Assembly: GCA_018499965.2 (NCBI GenBank) | Contig: JAHBAS020000023.1 | Coordinates: 1-44,396 of the forward strand | From: Candidatus Uhrbacteria bacterium | GTDB taxonomy: Bacteria; Patescibacteriota; Patescibacteriia; 2-12-FULL-60-25 | Length of the DNA: 44,396 bases | Direction: 5' to 3' | Shown here: positions 1 through 7,578 of the stretch, piece after piece | Layout: every line of letters begins with the position of its first letter | Numbering within the stretch: position 1 is the stretch's first letter | The notes under the pieces: model-generated | What the model saw: the letters and a program-made list of their open reading frames with translations, nothing else | What the model was told of the DNA's origin: nothing | Database searches by the model: none | Position numbers and translations under genes: made by a program

Positions 1-1031
1 CAATCGCTATCCGCGCAATCAATGTCACCGTCTCCGTCGTCATCCGTTGGTGCGTTATTACAAACTTCACAGCCCGGCTTACCGACGCACTGAGAATCGT
101 CACAGTCGATCTGGCTATTGCCGTTATTATCGATACCGTCCGTACATACTTCCGGCTGACACTGGATCTGGCTCGAACAATCACCCACTCCCGTATCCGC
201 ACAGTCGATCTGAGCATCCCCGTCGTCATTCACCCCGTTCGCACAACAATTCGAACCGCCGATCAAGGCACAGTTCACTTCCGTTGCCGGACAAGTCGGC
301 TCTTGATACATACAACCCGTATCCGCACAGTCGATCTTTCCATCCAAATCATCATCTAATCCGTTTCGACAGAGCACTGGATTTGAGGCAGCGCTTTCAA
401 CACCAGCACCCATAGTCACGCGGGAAAAATCCATCCATCCCCAACCGCTGTTCCCGGTAGACGAATGCCATCCCCAACCCGTGAAAAGACCCGTTGAAAA
501 ATTAACGCTTACCTTGTAGTTGCTCGTGGCACACTCAGCCATATTGGAACAGTTCAAAGAAATCCATCCTTCCGTTCCCAAAGAGCAAAACTTCGCCCAA
601 CCTGAAATATTCCCGGACGCATCCGCGCTCGCGGCTGGCAGTCCACCGGCCGGAGTCGTTCCTGGACACGATGCAGTGCAAGAAGACCCAAAACAAACCC
701 ATCCGTTATTCGGAGACCAGGCAAAGCCAGTCATAACACGAGTCGTCGGGTCGATATTCACACCCCAGCTATATGCACTAGGCGCTTCCGGGTTGATGTT
801 GTTCATGGAAAGCCACCCGCCCTGGGCGCTCCAGACCCATCCTTGCACGTTATCCGTAGACGTAGCAGAGACACGGAACGTCGGCGTTAATAAAACGGCG
901 ATGTTTGCGATCGCGAGAATCGCCGCGACAACGACGAATCCGCCCACAACCTGATGGTGGTGACGAATCGCTTTTTTCTCGCGAGACCTGGCAAAAAAAT
1001 TGAAACGAAACTTGCGTAACGTACGTTTCAT
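1..1031 (-). CDS. Truncated surface protein with Asp-rich (MopE-like) Ca-binding-type repeats
   Basis: The reading frame starts with ATG at 1029-1031 and stays open to the window edge, so the C-terminus is missing (343 codons seen). A basic N-terminus (MKRTLRKFRFNFFARSREKK) leads into one hydrophobic segment at about residues 28-50, as in a membrane-anchored or exported protein. Next come Trp/Gly-rich strands with spaced WGW and GW motifs (about 60-215). From about residue 220 there are at least four Cys-bracketed repeats of the form C-N-G-x-D-x-D-x-D-G-x-I-D-C-x-D, for example CRNGLDDDLDGKIDCADTGC. This matches the putative metal-binding motif of MopE and myxobacterial surface proteins (family knowledge). 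Calcium binding and disulfide stabilisation are inferred. The full length is probably much greater, since such repeats occur in long arrays. Confidence 0.8.
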   Translation of the reverse strand, partial: MKRTLRKFRFNFFARSREKKAIRHHHQVVGGFVVVAAILAIANIAVLLTPTFRVSATSTDNVQGWVWSAQGGWLSMNNINPEAPSAYSWGVNIDPTTRVMTGFAWSPNNGWVCFGSSCTASCPGTTPAGGLPAASADASGNISGWAKFCSLGTEGWISLNCSNMAECATSNYKVSVNFSTGLFTGWGWHSSTGNSGWGWMDFSRVTMGAGVESAASNPVLCRNGLDDDLDGKIDCADTGCMYQEPTCPATEVNCALIGGSNCCANGVNDDGDAQIDCADTGVGDCSSQIQCQPEVCTDGIDNNGNSQIDCDDSQCVGKPGCEVCNNAPTDDDGDGDIDCADSD

Positions 1032-1043
1032 AGAGTTTAAACT

Positions 1044-1052
1044 ATCATACCA
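1044..1052 (-). promoter_or_regulatory. Extended -10 promoter of the surface protein gene
   Basis: On the minus strand the string TGGTATGAT is an extended -10 element (TGn plus TATGAT) ending 12 nt before the ATG at 1031. No Shine-Dalgarno sequence is visible, so the expected transcript has a leader of only a few bases. Confidence 0.5.
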
Positions 1053-1121
1053 CACTCGCTCCCCAAAGCGGAGAGCTTAAAAGGGGGACAAGGATCATAA
1101 AGCGAAAGTTGTGGAAAAATT

Positions 1122-1571
1122 TTATACCCCACGACCCTCTCCCCTTCCCTTCGTTCCTTCATCCATCGCTTTATTCGCCAATGCGTCCGCCGCCTTATTC
1201 TGCGCACGGAGAACGTGACGATATCGCACCGGTTTTCCGATACGCATCTCAAACCCACGCACTTCCGCATATCGCTTTGCTAATCCTTCATTCTTTACAC
1301 GATACATCCCGGTCAACTGTCGAACGAGCAATTCACTATCCGCAACGACCATCACGCTATCGGGATTCATCTTAGACGCTTCATCAAGCGCCATGATCAC
1401 CGCAGCGTATTCCGCTTGATTATTCGTGGTTTCACCGAGATACTTCGACAATTCTTTTAACACCTCGCCGGTATCCGCATCCGTGATCACCGCGCCAGCT
1501 CCCGCCGGACCGGGATTCCCCCGAGCTCCGCCGTCCGTAAAAATTCGTAAATTCAATTCTCGCATGTGCAT
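1122..1571 (-). CDS. rnhA: Ribonuclease HI family protein
   Basis: 149 residues, about the length of RNase HI. It hydrolyses the RNA strand of RNA-DNA hybrids. The catalytic acidic residues are all visible: D13 in FTDGGARGNPG, E54 in NNQAEY, D78 in VADSELLV and D129 in KAADALANKA. The shape resembles the compact bacterial 'RNase HI-like' branch (YpdQ and Rv2228c N-domain type) more than E. coli RnhA. It lies 63 nt after recJ on the same strand, and both act on nucleic acid intermediates. The start at 1571 was chosen because an extended -10 (TGCTACACT, 1579-1587) lies 7 nt upstream. A second ATG follows at 1565. No ribosome binding site is seen. The C-terminal tail is Gly/Arg-rich. Confidence 0.9.
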   Translation of the reverse strand: MHMRELNLRIFTDGGARGNPGPAGAGAVITDADTGEVLKELSKYLGETTNNQAEYAAVIMALDEASKMNPDSVMVVADSELLVRQLTGMYRVKNEGLAKRYAEVRGFEMRIGKPVRYRHVLRAQNKAADALANKAMDEGTKGRGEGRGV

Positions 1572-1634
1572 AAGATAGAGTGTAGCAGGAATGAGGGTGA
1601 GTAGTAGGTAGAAGGTATGTAAGGCCTGCTCGTC

Positions 1635-3422
1635 TTAGGCCTGTCGAAAATCCACCACCTTGCACTGGATATCTTTTCGTCCATTCCACTCCGTTGGAGC
1701 GATCGTACAGACGATATCCAAATATGTACGATGCATGGCCTCGCCTACGCGATGACCAAATCCGAAAGCAATGAACGGGCGAGTAACGCCATCCGAAGAA
1801 CGCGCCGTGAGACGCAAATGCTTACCATCTTTTCCAACCGTTGACGAAGAAACGACTTCCACGTTTCGCACCACGAAAAGCGGCGAAGGATTATGCATGC
1901 CATACGGTTCCAATCGATCCAATTCCTCTAAAAGAACCCAATCGATCTCTCGAAGCGTGACTTCCGCATGGACATCCATCGATGGACCGAGATCAGCCTC
2001 GCTAATCAACTCTGCCGCATCTTTCCGCAGACGGTCGGCAAAAACAGGAAGATACTCGTCTTCGGTAAACGCGAAGCCGCAGGCCTGCGCATGACCGCCA
2101 GATCGCGTAAGAAGACCCTCCCCGGCCCGTTTCACAGCTTCGGTGATGTCATACGACGGAATGGAACGACCGGAACCAATCCACTGCCCGCCGTGTTTGC
2201 CGATCGCAATCACCGGCACGCCATAACGATCCGCCACGCGCCCGGCAACAAGTCCGACGAGCGCCGGAGACCAGTCATCGCGCCACAACACGTGCAACGG
2301 CGCATCTTCCGAAAACGACGTAAGGAGATCATCCGCTTCGCGCATCATAAGCGTCATCGCTTCCTGGCGCGCCCGATTCAAGGCTTCGAGTTCGTTTGCA
2401 AGCCGGAACGCTTCGTCATCGGATGTCGAGGTAAGCAATTCCAACCCGATCGCCGCGTGATCCATGCGGCTCGGCGCATTCAAGCGCGGACCGATCACAA
2501 ATCCAATGTCTCTTGCCGTAATCGTGCCGGGCGTCAAACCACTCGTCCCAATCAGTGCCCGTAATCCCGGACGTCGCGTCTTGTTCAAGACCATCAATCC
2601 GTACCGCTCCAATACGCGATTCTCTCCCACAAGCGGAACCATATCCGTCACCGTGGCAATAGCAACCAAATCCAATAACCACTTCTCGCAGCCTTCGGGC
2701 AAACTCGCCCCAAGTTCACGCGCTCGCAAAATAAGCGCGCTCGCAACCTTCCACGCCACGCCAACTGCAGCGAGGAACGGAAACGGATACGTTTCGCCTG
2801 GAATAGACGGATGGATCAAAATCGCATCCGGCAAGACTTCTCCGAATTGATGATGATCAACCACGACGACGTCAACGCCATGCGCCCGGACATGCGCAAT
2901 TTCCTGAACGCAGGAAATGCCACAATCAACCGTGATGATCAACTGCGTTCCATCCTTCGCAAACCGCTCCGCTTGCGACATCTGCAATCCATACCCTTCT
3001 TTGTCGCGATGCGGAACGTAAAAAGAAATATGCTCTTCCGCAGACGGATACAACGCCGCACGAATCTGGCGCAGCGTCGTCAGGATCGTGGCGGAACCGG
3101 TTAAACCGTCCGCATCATAATCGCCAAAAACAATGATGCGCTCCCCTTTTTCCAACGCTAATAGAATCCGCTTCACCGCTGCATCCATCTGCGAAAATAA
3201 AAACGGGCTATGGACATGCTCTTCAAACGACGGCCGCAAAAATGCCTTGATCTCTTCCGGGGTTCGAATATTTCGATGCCACAATAATCGCGCAACAACC
3301 GGATGCGCCTCCCCACAACTTGCTATGAATTCCGCTGGCGGGGTTTCAAGAATATTCCATCGCTTTTGCATGTGGCGCATCGTCGCATGCACGCAAACAG
3401 CAGGCAAGAAATACGAACTCAT
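1635..3422 (-). CDS. recJ: Single-stranded-DNA-specific exonuclease RecJ
   Basis: 595 residues, close to the usual RecJ length (about 560-600). RecJ is a 5'-to-3' single-strand exonuclease used in recombination and base-excision repair. The DHH core motifs are intact: GDYDADG, TVDCG and VVDHH, then GPRLNAPSR, and the DHHA1 motif SGGHAQACG. The C-terminal part fits the OB-like domain of RecJ. The start ATG at 3422 overlaps the stop of the upstream pilin gene as ATGA, which fixes the start and indicates translational coupling. A pilin as operon partner is unusual and is discussed under findings. Confidence 0.95.
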   Translation of the reverse strand: MSSYFLPAVCVHATMRHMQKRWNILETPPAEFIASCGEAHPVVARLLWHRNIRTPEEIKAFLRPSFEEHVHSPFLFSQMDAAVKRILLALEKGERIIVFGDYDADGLTGSATILTTLRQIRAALYPSAEEHISFYVPHRDKEGYGLQMSQAERFAKDGTQLIITVDCGISCVQEIAHVRAHGVDVVVVDHHQFGEVLPDAILIHPSIPGETYPFPFLAAVGVAWKVASALILRARELGASLPEGCEKWLLDLVAIATVTDMVPLVGENRVLERYGLMVLNKTRRPGLRALIGTSGLTPGTITARDIGFVIGPRLNAPSRMDHAAIGLELLTSTSDDEAFRLANELEALNRARQEAMTLMMREADDLLTSFSEDAPLHVLWRDDWSPALVGLVAGRVADRYGVPVIAIGKHGGQWIGSGRSIPSYDITEAVKRAGEGLLTRSGGHAQACGFAFTEDEYLPVFADRLRKDAAELISEADLGPSMDVHAEVTLREIDWVLLEELDRLEPYGMHNPSPLFVVRNVEVVSSSTVGKDGKHLRLTARSSDGVTRPFIAFGFGHRVGEAMHRTYLDIVCTIAPTEWNGRKDIQCKVVDFRQA

Positions 3423-4195
3423 CGGCTCATGCTCGCCATGAACTGCTCACGACCTTCCGCGTACATTCGTTCAATGTCCTTCAAAGCGAGCTTATCAGAA
3501 TACACCGCAAATCGCGCAACGCTTCCGTTAAAATAGGTTCCATTCGGAACATCGTAGCCGATATACGCTGCCCCGGACTCCGGAACGCGGACTTGAGCTA
3601 TCGAATTATCCTTTTTCCCATCAATATACATCGTCGTAACCACGCCGTCCGAGCTCCATGCGACATGATGCCATTTATTATCATTTATACCCGCTGCCGC
3701 CGATTGTTGGGCTACCGGAGTCCCCGTATTGTAATACGCGAATAAACGCCCACTACTCACGCCAAGAAAAAGACCATTCCCTCGATTGCTGAAAAATGGG
3801 ATTTGCGCACCGCTTGTCGTCCGAATCCAAGCCGCTACCGTCACGCGTTGAGGCAACGTGATCGTTCCGAGTGAAACGTTTTGACCGGTAGCGGAAAAAC
3901 GAAGCGCCGGATTTCCATCCGGACCATCCGTAACCCATGTCGCACCGGTAATCGTTCCCGCTGCACCCGTTCCAAAACGGTTAGCCACGGTTGTGCCAGA
4001 TCCTTCATCAAGATCCCATACACCGATCGCATCCGAACCCTGGGCATTTAATGCCGTCCGCGCAAAACTCAATCCGCTCGCGAGACGAGCCTTTTCTCGC
4101 GATCCGGAAAGCTGCACAACCGCAAACGTTGAGAGAACGCCGATGATCGCAATGACCACCAGGAGCTCGATAAGCGTGAAACCGCGCTTCTGCAT
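3419..4195 (-). CDS. Type IV pilin-like protein with LamG/concanavalin-like domain
   Basis: 258 residues. The N-terminus MQKRGFTLIELLVVIAIIG is a perfect prepilin leader and methylation motif (cleavage after Gly, then FTLIE). It is followed by the hydrophobic helix that packs in the pilus core. Residues about 55-250 form a LamG-like jelly roll, with WDLDEGSGTTVANR, WHHVAWSSDG and MYIDGKKD typical of LamG/laminin-G-type sugar- or surface-binding domains. It would be processed by a PilD-type peptidase (not in this window) and displayed on a pilus or pseudopilus. The stop overlaps the recJ start. The start is supported by an extended -10 (TGTTATACT) 6 nt upstream. Confidence 0.88.
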   Translation of the reverse strand: MQKRGFTLIELLVVIAIIGVLSTFAVVQLSGSREKARLASGLSFARTALNAQGSDAIGVWDLDEGSGTTVANRFGTGAAGTITGATWVTDGPDGNPALRFSATGQNVSLGTITLPQRVTVAAWIRTTSGAQIPFFSNRGNGLFLGVSSGRLFAYYNTGTPVAQQSAAAGINDNKWHHVAWSSDGVVTTMYIDGKKDNSIAQVRVPESGAAYIGYDVPNGTYFNGSVARFAVYSDKLALKDIERMYAEGREQFMASMSR

Positions 4196-4201
4196 AAGGA
4201 G

Positions 4202-4210
4202 AGTATAACA
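4202..4210 (-). promoter_or_regulatory. Extended -10 promoter of the pilin-recJ operon, leaderless
   Basis: Minus-strand TGTTATACT (TGn plus TATACT) ends 6 nt before the ATG at 4195. Transcription would start at or next to the start codon. It abuts the terminator of the upstream unit (4212-4248), so one unit ends and the next begins within about 50 bp. Confidence 0.6.
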
Positions 4211-4211
4211 G

Positions 4212-4248
4212 AAAAAAAATTGATTAAGGAGTATCCCTCCTTAATCAA
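4212..4248 (-). terminator. Rho-independent terminator of the lepA / small-peptide unit
   Basis: Perfect 12-bp stem (TTGATTAAGGAG with CTCCTTAATCAA) and a 5-nt loop, followed on the minus strand by eight T. It lies after the stop at 4275. Confidence 0.9.
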
Positions 4249-4274
4249 TCCTTTCGCAGTCAACTCAACTCTTT

Positions 4275-4400
4275 TTACTGCCCGATCTGTACGAACGGCA
4301 AGACCATGGAAAAAATCATCGAAAGCGCCACGAAAATCACGAGCGTTTTCCACAGCATTTGCTTGATAACTCCTTTCTTTTTATTCGGGGGATTCGTCAT
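4275..4400 (-). CDS. 41-residue single-span membrane peptide
   Basis: A short open frame beginning MTNPPNKKKGVIKQMLWKTL and ending in ...VLPFVQIGQ, with stop TAA at 4275-4277. The N-terminus is polar and Lys-rich. Residues about 16-36 form one hydrophobic helix (LWKTLVIFVALSMIFSMVL), predicting a cytoplasmic N-terminus and a single membrane span. The frame sits alone between lepA (46 nt upstream) and a strong terminator just 27 nt downstream of its stop. That placement argues it is a real gene, probably co-transcribed with lepA. No family is recognised, and no function is proposed. Confidence 0.6.
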   Translation of the reverse strand: MTNPPNKKKGVIKQMLWKTLVIFVALSMIFSMVLPFVQIGQ

Positions 4401-4446
4401 AGCATTTAGATATTTCAAGGGGAAGATTCAATCATTCAAACCCACC

Positions 4447-6258
4447 CTAGCTTCTCCGTTTCAAAACCTTGATAAAGGCATCCGACGGAATATCCACTTT
4501 GCCTTTACCCATGGCCATCATCTTAGCTTTTCCCTTTTTCTGTTTTTCCAAGAGCTTCATTTTACGGGTGACGTCGCCACCGTACAAGTATCCGGTCACG
4601 TCTTTGCGGAAAGCCGTGAGACGTTCGGATGCGACCACCTTTGCGCCGATCATCGCCTGGATTTTGATCACGAATTGCGCACGATCGAGCGTCTCTTTGA
4701 GCGTCTCAACGATTTCGCGTCCGCGACGTTGCGCTTCGGATTCATGCAAGAGCGTTGAAAGCGACGGCACCGGATCTTCTGCAACAGAAATATCCAATCG
4801 AACGATATCCGCTTCGCGGAAATCCGCGACTTCGTAGTTAAGCGAAGCGTAGCCCTGCGTGGCGCTCTTGAGACGATCGTAAAAATCCACGATTACCGAA
4901 GCGAGCGGCATCTCAAAATGCATGATCGCGCGCGTTGGATCCAACCATTCGGTGGTGATAAAGAGCCCACGACGATCCGTAACAATCGTCATCACGCTTC
5001 CGAAATATTCCGACGGGGTCACGATATCGACTTTCGCCCACGGCTCGCGCGTTTCACGAACGGATGATGGATCAGGATAATCAAGCGGAGACGTGATCGT
5101 TTCTTCGTCACCATTCGTTCGAGTGATTTCGTAGGCCACGGACGGCGTGGTCACGACGACATCAAGATGATGCTCCCGAGACAATCGTTCCGTGACGATT
5201 TCGAGATGCAACATGCCAAGCATGCCGCAACGGAATCCAAATCCGAGTGCAGAATGATGTTCCGGTTCAAAAGAGAGCGCCGCATCATTCAAACGCAAAC
5301 GATCCATGGCATCGCGCAACTTATCGTAATCATCCGCAGCTTTCGGGAAAATACCCGCGTACACCATTGGCTTCACGGTTTTATACCCTTCGAGCATTTT
5401 CGTGCGTGAGACGTCTTTTGCCAACGCCACCGTGTCACCGACGCGTACCTGGGAAATGTCTTTCAATCCCGTGACGATATACCCAATCTCCCCTGTTCCG
5501 ATCGTCGGCGTTTCGCGCAAACCCGGATTCAAGAATCCGACTTCAAGCGCATCACCCTTTGCGCCCGTAGCCATAAAAATCACCTGGTCGCGTTTCGTGA
5601 GCATGCCATCGACCACACGAACGTAGGCGATCACGCCGCGATAGTCGTCGTACTTGGAATCGAAGATGAGTGCGCGCGACGCTTCGTGGCCTCCGCCCTT
5701 TGGGGACGGAACACGTGCGACGATCGCTTCAAGCACGCGATCAACGCCTTCGCCCGTTTTTCCGCTCGCCGTAAGGATCTCATCGCGCGTACATCCGATC
5801 AATTTCATCAACTCTTCCGCGCGACGATCAACGTCCGCATTCGGAAGGTCGATTTTATTTAAAACCGGAATAATCTCCAAACCCTGCTCGATGGCGAGAT
5901 ATAAATTCGCGATCGTCTGTGCCTGAACGCCCTGCGTGGCATCGACCAAAAGGATCGCTCCTTCCACGGCCGCGAGCGAACGCGAAACTTCGTAGGAAAA
6001 ATCAACGTGTCCCGGGGTATCGATTAAATTCAACTGGTATTCCTTTCCATCCGCCTTGCCCACATATTTCATGCGCGCAGGCTGAAGCTTGATCGTGATC
6101 CCGCGCTCCTGCTCGAGTTCCAGGGTATCAAGCATCTGCTCCTTCATGTTCCGCTTATCGATGGTCCCGGTGATTTCAAGCAAACGATCGGCAAGCGTGG
6201 ACTTGCCGTGATCGATATGCGCGATAATGCAGAAATTTCGGATGTGGGACTGATCCAT
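4447..6258 (-). CDS. lepA: Elongation factor 4 (back-translocating GTPase LepA)
   Basis: 603 residues from the chosen start MDQSHIRNFCIIAHIDHGKS, the normal EF-4 beginning and length. EF-4 is a ribosome-associated GTPase acting on stalled or mistranslocated elongation complexes and on 30S biogenesis. G1 AHIDHGKS, G3 DTPGHVDF and G4 NKID are visible. The LepA-specific C-terminus is also present (YGGDVTRKMKLLEKQKKGK), separating it from EF-G. An in-frame start 13 codons further upstream is less likely because the family starts at this Met. It is followed by the 41-residue membrane peptide and then a terminator. Confidence 0.97.
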   Translation of the reverse strand: MDQSHIRNFCIIAHIDHGKSTLADRLLEITGTIDKRNMKEQMLDTLELEQERGITIKLQPARMKYVGKADGKEYQLNLIDTPGHVDFSYEVSRSLAAVEGAILLVDATQGVQAQTIANLYLAIEQGLEIIPVLNKIDLPNADVDRRAEELMKLIGCTRDEILTASGKTGEGVDRVLEAIVARVPSPKGGGHEASRALIFDSKYDDYRGVIAYVRVVDGMLTKRDQVIFMATGAKGDALEVGFLNPGLRETPTIGTGEIGYIVTGLKDISQVRVGDTVALAKDVSRTKMLEGYKTVKPMVYAGIFPKAADDYDKLRDAMDRLRLNDAALSFEPEHHSALGFGFRCGMLGMLHLEIVTERLSREHHLDVVVTTPSVAYEITRTNGDEETITSPLDYPDPSSVRETREPWAKVDIVTPSEYFGSVMTIVTDRRGLFITTEWLDPTRAIMHFEMPLASVIVDFYDRLKSATQGYASLNYEVADFREADIVRLDISVAEDPVPSLSTLLHESEAQRRGREIVETLKETLDRAQFVIKIQAMIGAKVVASERLTAFRKDVTGYLYGGDVTRKMKLLEKQKKGKAKMMAMGKGKVDIPSDAFIKVLKRRS

Positions 6259-6397
6259 GAGTGCACGGATCGTACGCGAAAATAGGAGAAAAAGCAAGAT
6301 TTAGGCCCGCATAGGAATGAACATCGCCCGCCATTCACAAGAGAACCCCCCTTGTGTTAGGCTGCCCTCAAGAAAAACCAATATCAAAGGAACCGCT

Positions 6398-6874
6398 ATG
6401 CCCTACGAATCCCCCTTCTCCGCTGAACAACCTGTTTCTCAAGAGCAAGAACCCGTAAAGCAATACGGAACCATCGAACTTTCCGACGAAGAGCAGGAAC
6501 GCCTAGATCAAGCATCCTCGGGGTCTTTCGAACCGCATCCCACACTTCCGAACGTGGAAGTTCAACAGATGTCCGTCGAAGAATTACCGACGAGCATTCA
6601 AGAGATCATCAAGAACCTTGGCGGCAAACCAACGTCATACGCCGCCATTCGCACAAAAGCAGGAGTTCCTCTCCATCGACACACGAATGACGGAGAAGTC
6701 TACTTCTCCGGAAACGGGGCGATCGTCACACTTCTGGATGAACATCGACAGGAAATCGGACGCGTCACATTATCCGAGAACGCCTTTACTGCCACTCGTA
6801 TCAACCAGTGGCACAGCGTCACGAATCAAGACGAAGCCGAATCGCTGTTCTTCGGAGCAAAATTCTCCTCGTAA
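6398..6874 (+). CDS. Small cupin-fold protein
   Basis: 158 residues. The first 60 are acidic and low in complexity. The rest is one cupin domain. Cupin motif 1 is exact: G-V-P-L-H-R-H-T-N-D-G-E-V-Y-F-S-G-N-G fits G(x)nHxH(x)4E(x)6G. Motif 2 is reduced to HSVTN, fitting H(x)3N. These His/Glu residues normally hold a divalent metal. The substrate cannot be told from sequence. The start ATG at 6398 follows a Shine-Dalgarno AAAGGA with about 6 nt spacing, so this gene has a conventional leader, unlike most of its neighbours. It is divergent from lepA and convergent with the DUF5666-like gene. Confidence 0.8.
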   Translation: MPYESPFSAEQPVSQEQEPVKQYGTIELSDEEQERLDQASSGSFEPHPTLPNVEVQQMSVEELPTSIQEIIKNLGGKPTSYAAIRTKAGVPLHRHTNDGEVYFSGNGAIVTLLDEHRQEIGRVTLSENAFTATRINQWHSVTNQDEAESLFFGAKFSS

Positions 6875-6904
6875 CAGCAACGACAAAAAAACTCGTATAC
6901 AAAT

Positions 6905-6934
6905 AGCCCAGCACTCTTCTTGAGACGCTGGGCT
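6905..6934 (+). terminator. Hairpin after the cupin gene
   Basis: 8-bp stem AGCCCAGC / GCTGGGCT with a 14-nt loop, 30 nt after the stop. The following sequence is ATAAAATTTTAT, with only a short T run, so this is a weak terminator candidate. Confidence 0.5.
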
Positions 6935-6945
6935 ATAAAATTTTA

Positions 6946-6976
6946 TAAAAAAGATCGCCCCGTATTGGAGCGATCT
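6946..6976 (-). terminator. Rho-independent terminator of the DUF5666-like gene
   Basis: Minus-strand stem AGATCGC / GCGATCT followed by six T. It lies 20 nt after the stop at 6998. Confidence 0.8.
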
Positions 6977-6997
6977 CTTCATCCCTATCGTCACGCT

Positions 6998-7501
6998 TTA
7001 TTGCTGCGCGGGAGCTGCGGTTGGAGCTTGATCGCCCGTTGGACGCTCACCTGATGGCGGCACACCGAATGGACCGCCCACGCCGCTATCGCCTGCAGCG
7101 CGAATCTGGACCATCGTAGCAGTGATACTCCCGTCCGTTCCCGTCTTTCCCATCACCATAACCGTTTTGCCAGGCGTGAGGCTGTCCATAGACCCCTGTG
7201 TCATCTCTCCAACCGTCGTCGACGCGGAGAAAAGCACGATCTTGGAACTGCCGTCAGCCAACTTCACGGTAAAACTCTTCTCGTCTTTCGAAGTGATTTC
7301 ACCGTTCGTGGCATTCAATCCGCCGCCGTTTCTCGCGCCCATGGCACCGCCGCCGACACGAAGGCCCTGCCCCATCATCTGTCCACCAGCGCTACGCGAC
7401 TTGATTGATTTCGACGAGCCGTACCGCATCCCGCCATAGAACGAGCCGCCCGCCACAACGACGAACGCGATCACCAAAATAATAATTGATTGTTGTTTCA
7501 T
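6998..7501 (-). CDS. Membrane-anchored DUF5666-like protein
   Basis: 167 residues. An N-terminal hydrophobic segment (residues 5-24, IIILVIAFVVVAGGSFYGG) is an anchor or signal. A Gly/Met-rich linker follows (about 38-62). Then comes a small beta domain (about 65-135) with the pattern NGEITSKDEKSFTVKL...SASTTVG...GKTVMVMGKT, as in DUF5666-type OB-like modules. The tail is Pro/Ala-rich. The domain assignment is by pattern only. It lies 77 nt after the MacB-like permease on the same strand, with a possible -10 (TATCAT) of its own, so a link to the exporter is suggested but not shown. Confidence 0.65.
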   Translation of the reverse strand: MKQQSIIILVIAFVVVAGGSFYGGMRYGSSKSIKSRSAGGQMMGQGLRVGGGAMGARNGGGLNATNGEITSKDEKSFTVKLADGSSKIVLFSASTTVGEMTQGSMDSLTPGKTVMVMGKTGTDGSITATMVQIRAAGDSGVGGPFGVPPSGERPTGDQAPTAAPAQQ

Positions 7502-7578
7502 AGAATAGGGTTACGGATATGATACGTGAATAAACAAGAACTTCTTTCAATCTCGGGGTGGACGAGAAAACCCCGCCT

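Noticed and set aside
1-380. Regularly repeated DNA that could suggest a CRISPR array or tandem satellite
   Set aside because: The similarity follows codon positions of the Asp/Cys protein repeat and is imperfect, with no unique spacers.
47-954. Two plus-strand open frames over the first kilobase
   Set aside because: The minus strand carries a continuous frame to the window edge with an anchor and Asp-rich Cys repeats; the plus-strand products are His/Pro/Ser shadows of those repeats.
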